Below, piece after piece: positions 1 through 8,852 of a DNA stretch of 64,000 bases; position 1 is the stretch's first letter; each line of letters begins with the position of its first letter. A program made the position numbers and the translations under genes. Below the pieces are notes generated by a model. That model was given only the letters and a program-made list of their open reading frames with translations, did no database searches and was not told the DNA's origin. Origin of the DNA: Mycobacteroides chelonae CCUG 47445 (GTDB lineage: Bacteria > Actinomycetota > Actinomycetes > Mycobacteriales > Mycobacteriaceae); NCBI RefSeq assembly GCF_001632805.1, contig NZ_CP007220.1, positions 2,542,001 through 2,606,000 on the forward strand. Direction: 5' to 3'.

Positions 1-74
1 GTTGGGCAAAGGTACTGCGTCTTACCCGCGATGCGGGGGCCTACCTCCGCCGCGTGGCTTTAGTGTTGGCTGTT

Positions 75-503
75 ATGGCGGGACTTGTCGGTTACGTGAA
101 GCGCTGGCGCACAGCCCTTCACGTAACCGTGTCGGCATCGATACTTGCTGGTCTCGCACTCCCCATTGTGCCGGTAGCTCACGCGGCCGCGGCGGCGGCG
201 ACGTTGTCGGTGACATCGACGTGGCAGACCGGTTTCATCGCTAGTTTCACGATCACCAACTTGAGCACGGTGCCGCTCTCCGATTGGCGGCTCGAGTTCG
301 ACCTGCCGATCGGAGAGTCCATCCGGCATACGTGGAGCAGCAGTGTGACGCAATCTGGTACCCACTACGTTCTGAGTCCCGCGAACTGGAATCGCATCAT
401 CGCGCCAGGAGGTTCGGCCACCGGCGGTCTACGGGGCGTGCTGAGCGGTTCCTACACACCACCGTTGAACTGTGTGCTCAATGGGCAAGTTCCATGCAGC
501 TAG
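75..503 (+). CDS. Secreted CBM2 carbohydrate-binding protein (Rv1987-like)
   Basis: Predicted secreted protein of 142 residues that is essentially one family 2 carbohydrate-binding module, the type that binds crystalline cellulose or chitin. Residues 1-37 look like a signal peptide: basic YVKRWR, a hydrophobic core and an AHA cleavage site. The CBM2 follows, with the aromatic residues of STWQTGF, DWRLEF and ANWNRI and the closing CVLNGQVPC of the fold. No catalytic domain is attached. ATG 75 was chosen over the in-frame GTG at 54 because the N terminus and length then match M. tuberculosis Rv1987 as I recall it. Its end overlaps the opposing methyltransferase gene by 4 bp. A GH6 glucanase lies far away at 55 kb; any partnership is speculation. 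Confidence 0.85.
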   Translation: MAGLVGYVKRWRTALHVTVSASILAGLALPIVPVAHAAAAAATLSVTSTWQTGFIASFTITNLSTVPLSDWRLEFDLPIGESIRHTWSSSVTQSGTHYVLSPANWNRIIAPGGSATGGLRGVLSGSYTPPLNCVLNGQVPCS

Positions 504-1186
504 AGGCTGCGGTGCGCAGAAACCAACCAGGCCGGTAACTGGGCGCGTCCGTCGGAGCCGATCGTCACACCGCGATACTCGAAGCCTTCGGGCAACTGGC
601 TGGGAACATTCACCCATGCTCGTGCGCGCCGGATCTCGTCGATGACCAAGTGCCGCCCCACGATGCTGTGCAGCTGCTGTTCGGTGAACGGCCGGGGCCC
701 GAATTCGGCATCTGGCGGAAAGGCCTCGGTCGCAAAAACAAGTGCAAAGAACTTGCCGCCGGGCCTGAGCGCTCGCGCCAGTGATCGCACATAGCTTTCT
801 CTGAGCTCATCGGGTAGGCAGTGAAATACAAGGCCATCAATGACGGTATTAAAATAATTGTGGTAGCCGGTGTCTGCGGTCAGGTCAGCTGTATTGAAAA
901 TAGCATCCAAGCCAAGCTGGGCGGCCGCTCTCTGCGCTTTGTCTATCGCACTGCCAGATAGATCGAGACCCACGACTTGGTACCCATGACCGGCCAGCTT
1001 TAGCGAGGTCAACCCCACCCCGCACCCAGAATCGAGGATCGGGCTCTCAAATCGACCTTGCCGGTGTAGAGCTGCTATTTCGGGTTGCATCTCGCCGATA
1101 TTCCACCCCGGATCACCAGGCGCATAAACCGCTTCGCCCCTGTATAACTCGTCCCAGTCCACGGCATTCACATCAAATGTTGGCAT
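500..1186 (-). CDS. Class I SAM-dependent methyltransferase
   Basis: Protein of 228 residues with the Rossmann-like methyltransferase fold. Motif I is LDSGCGVGLTSLKLA around residue 50, followed by the acidic end of beta-2 (VVGLDLSG) and a later LRPGGKFFALVF strand typical of motif III. The substrate is not evident; N terminus and size resemble small-molecule methyltransferases of the UbiE/thiopurine type. The frame stays open up to 1537, but ATG 1186 (MPTFDVNAVDW) is preferred because a longer form would overlap the opposing cupin gene and would add low-complexity, proline/arginine-rich sequence. It converges with the CBM2 gene. Confidence 0.8.
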   Translation of the reverse strand: MPTFDVNAVDWDELYRGEAVYAPGDPGWNIGEMQPEIAALHRQGRFESPILDSGCGVGLTSLKLAGHGYQVVGLDLSGSAIDKAQRAAAQLGLDAIFNTADLTADTGYHNYFNTVIDGLVFHCLPDELRESYVRSLARALRPGGKFFALVFATEAFPPDAEFGPRPFTEQQLHSIVGRHLVIDEIRRARAWVNVPSQLPEGFEYRGVTIGSDGRAQLPAWLVSAHRSL

Positions 1187-1468
1187 ATTGCCGATATTAG
1201 GTGCGATACCGACGGCCGGCAACAAGTTGTTTTGCTCAAAGCGAGCATTTTTCAAAGGGTAAATTACTCTCCATTGCTGAATGGAGGCTACGCGAAAGTT
1301 GTCAATCTGCTGAAAACCGATAACAAATCGGAAACGTATTACGGCGTATTTACGAGACGGTTTAGAAAGATCGCACGTGGGTGGAGGGGGCTCGACAACG
1401 CGCTGGAACCTCGGAGGCAGCTCCGGGGGACGTGGCGGCGCTGCGGCTAATGGTGAGCGGAGGCGCAC

Positions 1469-1903
1469 ATGGCTCCGAAAGCTCTGCTTGCTGCCTTGAG
1501 CGCCGCCGTGATGCTCGTGCCCGTGGCCTGCGCCCAACCTTCGCCGCGGAACGTGGGCGATGACCCCGTTGTCCGCCAGGTGTTCGATTGGCCGACCAAT
1601 GTGCCTGGAAAGTCCTTGATATCAGTGACCGTGAGTTATCCGCCGGGCACAAAAAGTATGGCTCACCGTCATGCGAAGTCAGCGTTCATCATGGCGTACG
1701 TGATCTCAGGTGCGATCCGCAGCCAAGTCGAGGGTCGGCCGTCCCGGGTGTATCACGCCGGCGAAACCTGGTACGAAGACCCCGGCGCGCACCACACGAT
1801 CGGCGAAAATGCCAGCGCCACAGAACCTGCCGAGTTACTCGCAGTCTTCCTGGTTGATACCGGAGATGGACCGCTGACTACCGATCACGCGACCACGCAG
1901 TAG
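1469..1903 (+). CDS. Exported cupin-domain protein
   Basis: Protein of 144 residues. An N-terminal hydrophobic segment ends in VPVACAQPS, so it is exported; the cysteine might be lipidated, but the residues before it are a poor lipobox. Residues ~35-130 form a single cupin barrel: HRHAKSAF supplies the first metal-binding histidines (motif 1), and the later YEDPGAHHTIGEN resembles motif 2. Such small cupins bind a metal and often act on or sense small molecules; no substrate can be named. The stop is 8 bp before the start of the next lipoprotein gene, whose ribosome-binding site lies in the gap, so the two are probably cotranscribed. Confidence 0.75.
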   Translation: MAPKALLAALSAAVMLVPVACAQPSPRNVGDDPVVRQVFDWPTNVPGKSLISVTVSYPPGTKSMAHRHAKSAFIMAYVISGAIRSQVEGRPSRVYHAGETWYEDPGAHHTIGENASATEPAELLAVFLVDTGDGPLTTDHATTQ

Positions 1904-1911
1904 GAGAACTT

Positions 1912-2406
1912 GTGTACACGGTTGATCGAGTCAAGGTCGACGGGAGTATCTTCAGGCCTATGCGATACGCACGAGCGCTCCGAAGCTCCCGGCTTCGCGC
2001 TCTGGTGACACTGGCGGTGGTGGGTGCTCTTGCCGTAAGTGCGGTTGCCTGTGGCCGGGGGGACACTCGAACAGCAAGCCCTGCCGGTAGTCCGGACCAA
2101 CTGGCACTGGCAACGCTGGACCATATCGTGCAGGGTGACAATGCAGCTGCCACCGCCCATTTCGACCAAACCATGGCGGACACGTTGTCGGCTCCGGCTC
2201 TGGGGCAAGCATGGATTACCTACCAGGAGCTGCTGGGCGCATACCAGTCACACGGTGATCCCCACGACGTCAAGCGTGGCGAGCTGACCGTGGTCAACAT
2301 TCCTCTTCAGATGGAGCGCGCACCCGGCCAGTTCCGGCTGACTGTCCACCCGGACGGATCCGTCGCGGGTCTGTACTTCCTCAAGGACGGCGTCCCCGTA
2401 CCCTGA
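1912..2406 (+). CDS. Lipoprotein with DUF3887-like domain
   Basis: Putative lipoprotein of 164 residues. A basic N-terminal region is followed by a hydrophobic stretch and the lipobox AVSAVAC, which puts the lipidated cysteine at residue 47. The exported part (TLDHIVQGDNAAATAHFDQTM, then GAYQSHGDPHDVKRGEL) has the pattern of DUF3887, small domains seen alone or in front of hydrolases. Function unknown. GTG 1912 has a good ribosome-binding site (AGGAGA); ATG 1960 would give a more usual signal-peptide length, so the start is not settled. It lies immediately downstream of the exported cupin. Confidence 0.7.
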   Translation: MYTVDRVKVDGSIFRPMRYARALRSSRLRALVTLAVVGALAVSAVACGRGDTRTASPAGSPDQLALATLDHIVQGDNAAATAHFDQTMADTLSAPALGQAWITYQELLGAYQSHGDPHDVKRGELTVVNIPLQMERAPGQFRLTVHPDGSVAGLYFLKDGVPVP

Positions 2407-2573
2407 GTTCGCTTGTCGAACACCGGTAGCCGGGGGCCAGTCGCCGCTCCAATCAGCCCGGACGTCGACTTCGCGTTCGCTATCACGCCCGACGTGCCAA
2501 CCATCTTCCTCCTCAGCCGTGGCAATGTCGTCGCCGAGCTCGAACGGCTGGCGCATGCTGTTAACCTGGCGGA

Positions 2574-3101
2574 ATGGCGTCCGCTCGGGCCTTGGGATGT
2601 ATCGGAGCACTGGCAGTTAGCGGCTTGTCATTGGCGCCGCCTGCCGTCGCTGAACCGCAATTACCGGATCTGGATCAGTACACCGCGGTGAACACGCCCG
2701 ACTACACGGTCGCGATCCCGACCAGCGGATACAACGGTGCCGTGAGCAGCGTGCAGTTCAGCACTCCCGCCGGCCAGAACTGCAGTGTGGTGATCAACGT
2801 TCGGGGAATGTGGGACATCGCGACGTGCACCGGGCCGATTCCGGGGAGCAGCTACAGCAGCGTGACCGCGAGCTATCTGGAAGCCGGTAAGTTCGGCAAT
2901 TCTCCGCCCGGTCCTGGGCAGGCGAAACTGTTGCCGGCTGGTAGCAAGGTCGTGTTCACCCGCGGGGTGTGGACCGGTACGTGCGCGGTTGACCAGGCGA
3001 TGACCGCCTGTGTTGTCGACACCGTCCCGCGACCTGGCGAGTCAACCTCAAGGGCCCCACACGGTTTCGTGCTGGGCCCAGACGACAGCTCGACATTCTA
3101 G
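2574..3101 (+). CDS. Secreted protein of unknown function
   Basis: Protein of 175 residues with a clear Sec signal peptide (residues 1-26, cleavage after AVA of PPAVAEPQ). The mature part is rich in Ser, Thr and Gly, contains four cysteines that could form two disulfides (GQNCSVV, IATCTGP, TGTCAVD, TACVVD), and has no catalytic motif I recognise. It fits a class of small exported mycobacterial proteins of unknown role. It stands alone, 167 bp after the preceding lipoprotein gene, and is followed by a convergent regulator gene. Confidence 0.7.
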   Translation: MASARALGCIGALAVSGLSLAPPAVAEPQLPDLDQYTAVNTPDYTVAIPTSGYNGAVSSVQFSTPAGQNCSVVINVRGMWDIATCTGPIPGSSYSSVTASYLEAGKFGNSPPGPGQAKLLPAGSKVVFTRGVWTGTCAVDQAMTACVVDTVPRPGESTSRAPHGFVLGPDDSSTF

Positions 3102-3244
3102 AAATCCTTGGGTAGCGAGCAGCGCAGTCCGAACCCACGGACGTGTGCGACTGATGTCTACGGCTTAGCCTCGCTCACCCTCCTCTACGCCCGGCTCGTT
3201 GATCTAGTGCAGCGGCCCATCGATCACGAAGTAGGCGCTGTTAG

Positions 3245-4102
3245 TCAGCCGGACGGGATCGCGCCGATAACCGAGAGCAGTTCGAGCTTCTCGTAGCTTT
3301 CGCTCCCCGGCACTGCCGTATAGACCAAGAGCGAGTGCGACTCGTACGGGTCCATCAGGATCTGGCAGTGGAGTTCCAGAAGCCCGACCTCCGGATGCTG
3401 GTAGCGCTTGATCTCTCGTGGCGTGACGCCGACCTCGTGCTGCTTCCACAGGCTGCGGAACTCCGCGCTCTCGGCCATGAGTAACTCCACAAACCGGGCC
3501 GCCTTCGACTCGGAGCCCCGGAGAGTGAGTACGCCTCTGAGCCCCGAAACGTACATGCGAGAGTAAAACTCGTGATCCTCGCGTAGATAAAGGTCACGTG
3601 CGGTCGGGTCGGTGAACCACCGGTACCCACTGCTTCGCGACGCTCCGCTGTGCCTGCACAGGTCGCCCAGGAGCGCGACGCTCAGTGGCGTCTGACGCAG
3701 GGTCTCACCGAGCTCAGTAACGATCTCAGCAGGGGTGTCAGTGAGCCTATCGAAGATGCGCAGAATGCCGGGACTGACGTGCTCGCTGCACGAGTTGCGA
3801 ACTGGCGGTTGGTGTCCGGCAAGCCGGAACAGGTGGTCGCGCTCGTCCCGAGAGAGATGTAGCCCCTGAGCTATCGAGGCGATCATCTGTTCTGAGGGCT
3901 GCGGTCCACGTTCTTGCTCCAGGCGCGAGTAGTAGTCCGTCGACATATGACACAACGCCGCGACCTCCTCCCGGCGCAAGCCAGTCGTTCGGCGGCGCTG
4001 CCCACGCGGGAGTCCGACGTCCTCCGGCTGCAGTGCGTTGCGGCGGTGTACGAGAAATTCCGCCAGACCTGCTCGATCAATCACACGGCCATCTTCGCCC
4101 AT
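3245..4102 (-). CDS. XRE-family regulator with MmyB-like ligand domain
   Basis: Transcription factor of 285 residues. The N-terminal ~90 residues are a helix-turn-helix of the XRE type ([31 protein letters not shown]), with the [12 protein letters not shown] signature of the actinobacterial MmyB group. The rest is the MmyB-like ligand-binding domain ([27 protein letters not shown]), which is PAS-like and in the family binds fatty-acid-like molecules. ATG 4102 was chosen because the DNA-binding domain then begins at a typical distance. It is transcribed away from the SDR gene at 4219, a very common pairing for this family, so the SDR gene is its likely target. Confidence 0.85.
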   Translation of the reverse strand: MGEDGRVIDRAGLAEFLVHRRNALQPEDVGLPRGQRRRTTGLRREEVAALCHMSTDYYSRLEQERGPQPSEQMIASIAQGLHLSRDERDHLFRLAGHQPPVRNSCSEHVSPGILRIFDRLTDTPAEIVTELGETLRQTPLSVALLGDLCRHSGASRSSGYRWFTDPTARDLYLREDHEFYSRMYVSGLRGVLTLRGSESKAARFVELLMAESAEFRSLWKQHEVGVTPREIKRYQHPEVGLLELHCQILMDPYESHSLLVYTAVPGSESYEKLELLSVIGAIPSG

Positions 4103-4218
4103 GTCGAATTGCTCAGCCAGGGATCGACAGACCATGGATAACCTTGCGCATGTCGGCAACCCTGGCTATCAAGCACCGCATCGGTGCGTCAACGCAGGCC
4201 GATCGTAGGGGCGAACAT

Positions 4219-5157
4219 ATGACACGCACGAAGTACGACATCAAGATTCCTGACTTATCCGGCAGGCGAGCAGTGGTGACCGGGGCGAGCGACGGTATCG
4301 GGTTCGGGATCGCCTCGGCGCTGGCTGGCGCTGGCGCCGAAGTGATCATGCCGGTACGAAATCCCCGCAAAGGGGAGGCAGCAGTCGCCGCCATCCGTGA
4401 TCAACATTGGCATGCGAAGCTGTCGCTGGAGGCATTGGATTTGTCCTCACTGTCCTCGGTGGCGGCGTTTGGGGACAGGATGCGCGCGGACGGGGCACCG
4501 ATCCACCTGCTCATCAACAACGCAGGCGTCATGACACCACCGGATCGGCAAACCACCGCCGATGGGTTCGAGATCCAGTTCGGTACGAACCATCTGGGCC
4601 ACGTTGCGCTCACCGCTCATCTTCTTCCATTGTTGAAGGCGGGACACGCACACGTGACGTCGCAGACGAGCGTCGCAGCGCGCAGCGGCGCGATCAACTG
4701 GGATGACTTGAACTGGGAGCGCAGCTACGACGGCATGCGCGCCTATCGTCAATCCAAGATCGCGTTCGGCCTGTTCGGGCTTGAACTAAGCCGACGCAGC
4801 CATACCGGAGGGTGGGGCATCACCAGCAATATCTCGCATCCCGGTGTCGCCCCAACCAGCCTGTTAGCCGCGCGCCCGGAGATTGACAGGCCCGATGACA
4901 CCGCCGGTGTGCGAATTATCCGCTGGCTATCAGAGCGAGGGCTCGTGGTCGGGACAGTGGAAAGCGCCAAACTGCCGGCGCTGTTGGCGTCTACGTCGCC
5001 TCAGGCCCAAAACGGTGGGTTCTACGGCCCCCAGTGGCCAGGTAATGTCGGCGGACCTGCAGGCGCACAGAAACTTTGGAAGCCGCTGCGCGACAACGAG
5101 AGTGCATCACGGATCTGGACAGTGTCTGAGGAACTCACCGGACTCACATTCACCTGA
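4219..5157 (+). CDS. Short-chain dehydrogenase/reductase
   Basis: NAD(P)-dependent oxidoreductase of 312 residues. The cofactor motif GASDGIGFG sits near residue 22, NNAG is in ILINNAG-like context (LLINNAGVM), and the catalytic Tyr-Lys pair is in YRQSKIA. Length and architecture resemble the retinol-dehydrogenase/oxidoreductase SDR group. ATG 4219, preceded by AGGGGCGA, is preferred to an open frame that extends back into the regulator's promoter. It is divergent from the MmyB-type regulator at 3245-4102 and probably controlled by it. Substrate unknown. Confidence 0.88.
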   Translation: MTRTKYDIKIPDLSGRRAVVTGASDGIGFGIASALAGAGAEVIMPVRNPRKGEAAVAAIRDQHWHAKLSLEALDLSSLSSVAAFGDRMRADGAPIHLLINNAGVMTPPDRQTTADGFEIQFGTNHLGHVALTAHLLPLLKAGHAHVTSQTSVAARSGAINWDDLNWERSYDGMRAYRQSKIAFGLFGLELSRRSHTGGWGITSNISHPGVAPTSLLAARPEIDRPDDTAGVRIIRWLSERGLVVGTVESAKLPALLASTSPQAQNGGFYGPQWPGNVGGPAGAQKLWKPLRDNESASRIWTVSEELTGLTFT

Positions 5158-5210
5158 GACTGCTTGACGTAACGGTTCACCAGGCCCGTCGTAGGTGTGA
5201 GCGCTGCCGT

Positions 5211-5384
5211 CTAACAACCGTTCGCATACGGCTCGTCAGCTGCTGCAATATGTCGATGGGCGGTATGGGGGTATTCGTCGTCGGGTAGCACCACGGCGTG
5301 GTGTTGTTCGGACCAGTCGGTCAGGTCTGCTTCCACGATGAGGACGCGGGTGTTGCCGGTGGGTATGTTGTCGTGTTTGAGCAT
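5211..5384 (-). CDS. Small conserved-looking protein, unknown
   Basis: Acidic 57-residue protein beginning MLKHDNIPTGNTRVLIVEADLTDW and ending in a His-rich tail. The start is supported by GAGAGG about 8 bp upstream. The frame remains open further upstream, but that extension reads as low-complexity sequence. It has no recognised domain. It is one of two short proteins downstream of the small heat-shock gene on the same strand, which hints at a shared stress response. The 239 bp upstream of its start hold no other gene I can support. Confidence 0.5.
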   Translation of the reverse strand: MLKHDNIPTGNTRVLIVEADLTDWSEQHHAVVLPDDEYPHTAHRHIAAADEPYANGC

Positions 5385-5623
5385 GGTTCGGCCTCTCGTG
5401 TGTCGGGAGGATGACAACAATGCGGTCGTTGGGTGACGATTGCAGGACTTTAAGTTTGTGGTGGCGGGGCCGCCCCAGCCATGGGAAGTGTTGCCTAGGT
5501 TAGGCGTTGGCGCGCTTGATGCATGGGCGCCGAGGGCGTGGTCCAGATGGCGGGCGGCCCGGCCGCCGCGGTTGTGATGCCACCACCTCGCTTTCACGTG
5601 TCAGTCAATACGGTCGTCGGGTC

Positions 5624-5926
5624 TCAAGGGTGCTTCAGCTGACGCGGAGGGCTGCGTTGTGTCGGGTCGATCCGCTGGACCGGTTCGCTATGCGCGGCCT
5701 GTCGATGAGGGTAAGACCGACCAGCGCGCCGGGGCCCATACAGGGCACACCCAACCGCTGGTGGCGCCGGCCGCTGGCAGACAGGGGCGGGCGCAGCGGA
5801 CTCGAAGATGGCATCGATTTCGTCGATTAGCGCCAGCACCACCGGCGGGTCGTCCACGGTCAGGGACGTGGCCAGGGTGTACGGCTCGATGGAACTGCGC
5901 GCTGCCATTGTGGTGCACTGCGTCAT
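5624..5926 (-). CDS. Small protein downstream of hsp20, unknown
   Basis: Predicted protein of 100 residues. The start is well supported by a strong GGAAGGAG ribosome-binding site just ahead of the ATG. The N-terminal half (MAARSSIEPYTLATSL, VLALIDEIDAIFES) looks like a real protein; the C-terminal half is rich in Arg, Pro and His and may be disordered or out of the original frame. No domain recognised. It follows the hsp20 gene on the same strand after a stem-loop, so it may be read through from the heat-shock promoter. An antisense frame over the same region is less convincing. Confidence 0.5.
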   Translation of the reverse strand: MTQCTTMAARSSIEPYTLATSLTVDDPPVVLALIDEIDAIFESAAPAPVCQRPAPPAVGCALYGPRRAGRSYPHRQAAHSEPVQRIDPTQRSPPRQLKHP

Positions 5927-6010
5927 CGCTATCTCCTTCCGCTGTCAGCATCGGACCGGCCAATGAGGATCCCAGAGCGCACAGCCGCCGTTGGCGCGGC
6001 GCCCGGGGGA

Positions 6011-6044
6011 GTGACCGGGCAAGCGAAGCGAGCTGCCCGGTCAC
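6011..6044 (-). terminator. Stem-loop downstream of hsp20
   Basis: Perfect 11-bp inverted repeat: GTGACCGGGCA (6011-6021) and TGCCCGGTCAC (6034-6044) with a 12-nt loop, 34 bp past the hsp20 stop. There is no U-tract on either strand, so it may act as a weak terminator or an mRNA-stabilising hairpin rather than a classical intrinsic terminator. Confidence 0.5.
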
Positions 6045-6077
6045 CCCGGGACACCCTTCAGGGCGACCACTCCCAGA

Positions 6078-6566
6078 TCAGGCGCTGACCGGTTCTTTGG
6101 CGGCAGCGTTGCCGTGCACCTGCTCGCCGTCCTCGGTGATCACCTTGTTGTCATCGATCGCCCTGGCGGATTCGCGCCGGTCGACGGTGATCTTGCGGGG
6201 CTTGGCCTTCTCTGCCACAGGGATTACCAGCCGTAGTACCCCGTCACGGTAGTCGGCGGTGATCCGGCCGGTGTCCAGGTTGTTGCCCAGCACAAGCTGG
6301 CGAGAAAACACGCCACGGGGCCGCTCGGCGGCGAGCATTTCACGGGACGAATCCACTGGAGCGCGGTTGGCGCGCACTGTCACGACATTGTTCTCGATAT
6401 CCAGATCCAGCGAATCTGCCGCGATGCCCGGCAAGTCGAACTCCACGTGGAACTCGTCCCCGTCGCGCCACGCATCCATCAGCATCGTCGCTGGCCGGGC
6501 CGCCGTGCCCGGCACCTGCTGGGTGAGACGGTCCAACTCCCGGAATGGGTCTGTACGCAGCAGCAT
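6078..6566 (-). CDS. Small heat-shock protein, Hsp20/alpha-crystallin family
   Basis: ATP-independent holdase chaperone of 162 residues. A short N-terminal arm ([18 protein letters not shown]) precedes the alpha-crystallin domain at ~25-125 ([20 protein letters not shown] ... [14 protein letters not shown] ... [23 protein letters not shown]). The C-terminal IxI/V-type anchoring motif is replaced by a longer polar tail. ATG 6566 is chosen because GGAGGT lies ~8 bp upstream; an in-frame ATG at 6602 would add a hydrophilic MAQEKGQ leader. A CIRCE-type operator and a second inverted repeat lie in the gap to the divergent HspR-like gene, so heat-shock repression is likely. Confidence 0.92.
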   Translation of the reverse strand: MLLRTDPFRELDRLTQQVPGTAARPATMLMDAWRDGDEFHVEFDLPGIAADSLDLDIENNVVTVRANRAPVDSSREMLAAERPRGVFSRQLVLGNNLDTGRITADYRDGVLRLVIPVAEKAKPRKITVDRRESARAIDDNKVITEDGEQVHGNAAAKEPVSA

Positions 6567-6612
6567 GGTAGCCACCTCCATCTGTCCTTTCTCCTGTGCC
6601 ATCTGTGCGTTC

Positions 6613-6638
6613 CCAACTGGCTTATCTATGCCAGTTGG
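6613..6638. promoter_or_regulatory. Inverted repeat in the hsp20 promoter region
   Basis: Perfect 8-bp arms CCAACTGG (6613-6620) and CCAGTTGG (6631-6638) separated by 10 bp, lying between the hsp20 start and the CIRCE-type element. The arms differ from CIRCE and from the HspR box (CTTGAGT-N7-ACTCAAG), so they may be the site of another regulator. Confidence 0.5.
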
Positions 6639-6650
6639 TATAGATTCTAT

Positions 6651-6677
6651 TTAGCACTCACCAACGTTGAGTGCAAG
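6651..6677. promoter_or_regulatory. CIRCE-type heat-shock operator
   Basis: TTAGCACTC-N9-GAGTGCAAG. The CIRCE consensus bound by the HrcA repressor is TTAGCACTC-N9-GAGTGCTAA: the left arm and spacer length are exact and the right arm matches in its first six bases. It lies between the divergent hsp20 and HspR-like genes and can control either. hrcA itself is not in the window. Confidence 0.8.
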
Positions 6678-6700
6678 TAGGGAAACGGAAAAATTTGAAC

Positions 6701-7027
6701 GTGATCGACGACGGTGCGTCCTCGCTGGGCTCAACCCCCGGCTATAGGCTTCCCGCATCGGCCCGAGGGGTATATGGGATCACGGTGGCTGCCGAATTAT
6801 CTGGGGCGCCAACACAATCGCTGCGCTTGTGGGAACGCCACGGCCTGCTTGCCCCGGCGCGAACCGACGGAGGCACCCGCCGTTACAGCACCGACGATCT
6901 GGCGCGTATCGAACGCATCGTCATCCTGGTCGCTGCCGGGGTCAACATCGCCGGCATTGGCCGCATCCTGGATCTGGAAGACGCTAACCATGCATTACGA
7001 CTACGTATTGACGCGAACGACAGTTAG
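6701..7027 (+). CDS. HspR-like MerR-family heat-shock regulator
   Basis: DNA-binding protein of 108 residues with one MerR-type winged helix-turn-helix. The core VYGITVAAELSGAPTQSLRLWERHGLLAPARTDGGTRRYS follows HspR closely (YxISVAAELSGxHxQTLRxYxxxGLxxPxRTxGGxRRYS), and GVNIAGIGRIL matches the following helix. HspR represses dnaK, clpB and hsp20 operons in actinobacteria. The lower upstream GTG (6671) lies inside the CIRCE-type element, so GTG 6701 was chosen; the ribosome-binding site is weak. It is transcribed away from hsp20, so it probably represses that gene, but no perfect HAIR box is visible nearby. Confidence 0.8.
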   Translation: MIDDGASSLGSTPGYRLPASARGVYGITVAAELSGAPTQSLRLWERHGLLAPARTDGGTRRYSTDDLARIERIVILVAAGVNIAGIGRILDLEDANHALRLRIDANDS

Positions 7028-7316
7028 GCACGCCTTCTGGATGGAAGTGGAAAGGCTGTGCAACAACTAGCAGTCGTCGGCGGCACGGCCGGGAGAGCTG
7101 CTGCGGGGGTCGGGGTAATCGCTAACCTGGCAGTCCATTTCGCTATGCGCATCTTGTTCGCCGCCTCAGATACCAATCCTTCGGGGCCATCTATGTGTTG
7201 GTGCCCGCGCCTACCGGGGCCATGGTCACCGGCAGTGCCGGAAGCGGCGGCCACGAGCGCCGCGTTGGCGTTGATGGCGGTACGGCTTTTCGTGGGGCCC
7301 TCTGGTACATAGATGG

Positions 7317-8852
7317 CTAGTTGTTTTGGGTGAAATATGTTGTAGCAAAAGCTATTTCATTGGGGCAACGGCTCGTTTTCATGACGGTGCGGTCGGGCCG
7401 AATGAGGGCTGCGCGGGCACCGCCGCGGCGCAGCCATCGGTCGAGCTCGGATCCGCGAGGTTCGACGATGGTGATGGCGCCGCGCCGATGCAGTTGTGTT
7501 CGCTGATCAGCGTCGACGGTTTCGGAGGTGGCGAGCGCGAACCTGTTGCCTAGGACGGTGTCGATCCGGTGGCCCTGGGTGAGAACGAGATTGGGGATCT
7601 GTGTGCCCGCCAGTTGCCGTCGGCGGCGAGCCTTGATCACGAGTGCAGACCGTGTGAGGGGTGGGGTGCCTGAGTGCTGTATCCGCGACCGTAGCCCCGG
7701 GATGTGCCGCAGGCGTGGAGCAAGCAGGTCCCGTATCGCGGTGGCTGCAGTGCCGCGGGCGGTCATAGCCGCTCCGACAGTCAGGGCGAGGGCGATCATT
7801 TTCCAGGCGTGGGGTTTTCGTTCTTGTTGGTAGGTGTCCAACATGTCTGCAGGCAGCTGGCCGGTGAGTACTCCGGCCAGTTTCCAGGTGAGGTTCGCCG
7901 CATCTCTGAGTCCAGCGCCCATGCCTTGTCCCACGAACGGCGGTGTCAGGTGGGCGGCATCGCCGAGAATGAACACGTTGCGGTCACGCCAATGGTTGGC
8001 GACATGGGCGCGGAAGGTGTATTCAGTGACCCGAACCAGGTTCAGCTCGCCGGTCGAGGTCGCGCCCGTCCAGGCAGCGATCAGCGGCTGCAGTTTCTCG
8101 ACGGTGTCGTAATCTGCTACGGCCTCGTCGTGGTGCAGTTTGAATTCCCAGCGGTAGCGGCGTGCCCCGATCCGCATGAATGTGGTCGGTCGGTATGGGT
8201 CGCACAGGTGATGCACGCCGTCCCAGTGGCCTAGGTCGGCTTCGGTGGTGAGGTCGGCCACGAGCCATCGTTGCGCGAATCGGCGCGCCGTCATGCTGGC
8301 GCCGATCGTGGTCCTGACCACGCTGTTGGCGCCGTCGCAGCCGAGCACGTAGGTTGCTGTGACCGTGTGCTCGTCGCCGCTGTCACGGTCAGTGAACGTA
8401 ACCTGCACCTGACTGGCGCTGATATGTGCGATGGCCGTGACTTCCACGCCGCCGCGTAACGTGACCTGAGGATAGTTGGTGAGGTTGGCGCGCAGCAGCT
8501 GCTCTAGTTCGGGCTGGTCGAACATGTTGGCTTGCGGGTATCCATGTACACCGATCGGGGCGCGCGCGATCTGGGCCAGCACCTGCCTGCGGTGACCGAG
8601 CAGCCGCATGCCGGCACCGGGTCGGGAGATGGCGGCGAACTGCTCGGCGACGCCCAGCTGAGCGAGAATGCGGTAGACCTCGTCGTCCAGATGCACTGCG
8701 CGCGGTTGCGGGTACACCGTGGCCCACCGGTCAAGAAGCAGACACTGCACGCCGTGCTGAGCCAACAGCGTCGCGGCGGTGACACCGGTTGGGCCCGCGC
8801 CGACGATGACAACCGGAAATGACGGCTGCGCCGAGGCGTTCACGACGGGCAT
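7317..8852 (-). CDS. FAD-dependent aromatic hydroxylase (MhpA-like)
   Basis: Class A flavoprotein monooxygenase of 511 residues. It has the FAD-binding GAGPTG near residue 18, the DG motif VLGCDGANSVVR near residue 175, and the GD motif GDAAHLTPPFVGQGMGAG near residue 290. Overall it resembles 3-(3-hydroxyphenyl)propionate hydroxylase and related pheno-hydroxylases, which add an ortho hydroxyl before ring cleavage using NAD(P)H and O2. It is the last gene of a three-gene operon with FAA hydrolase and dioxygenase genes, divergent from a TetR gene. Its start codon lies inside the remnant of an acyl-CoA ligase. The natural substrate is not determined by sequence. Confidence 0.85.
   Translation of the reverse strand: MPVVNASAQPSFPVVIVGAGPTGVTAATLLAQHGVQCLLLDRWATVYPQPRAVHLDDEVYRILAQLGVAEQFAAISRPGAGMRLLGHRRQVLAQIARAPIGVHGYPQANMFDQPELEQLLRANLTNYPQVTLRGGVEVTAIAHISASQVQVTFTDRDSGDEHTVTATYVLGCDGANSVVRTTIGASMTARRFAQRWLVADLTTEADLGHWDGVHHLCDPYRPTTFMRIGARRYRWEFKLHHDEAVADYDTVEKLQPLIAAWTGATSTGELNLVRVTEYTFRAHVANHWRDRNVFILGDAAHLTPPFVGQGMGAGLRDAANLTWKLAGVLTGQLPADMLDTYQQERKPHAWKMIALALTVGAAMTARGTAATAIRDLLAPRLRHIPGLRSRIQHSGTPPLTRSALVIKARRRRQLAGTQIPNLVLTQGHRIDTVLGNRFALATSETVDADQRTQLHRRGAITIVEPRGSELDRWLRRGGARAALIRPDRTVMKTSRCPNEIAFATTYFTQNN

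Noticed and set aside
5441..5460. Weak DosR-like box (GGACTTTAAGT) ahead of the 57-residue protein
   Set aside because: Only the left half resembles the dormancy-regulon consensus; the right half does not match, so I do not list it.
5659..6252. Plus-strand open frame of 197 codons
   Set aside because: It runs antisense through the strongly supported small gene and hsp20, with Arg/Ser-rich low-complexity sequence.
7028..7316. Open frames of 76-84 codons on both strands
   Set aside because: They overlap each other, have no family resemblance and read as low-complexity. I see no gene here.
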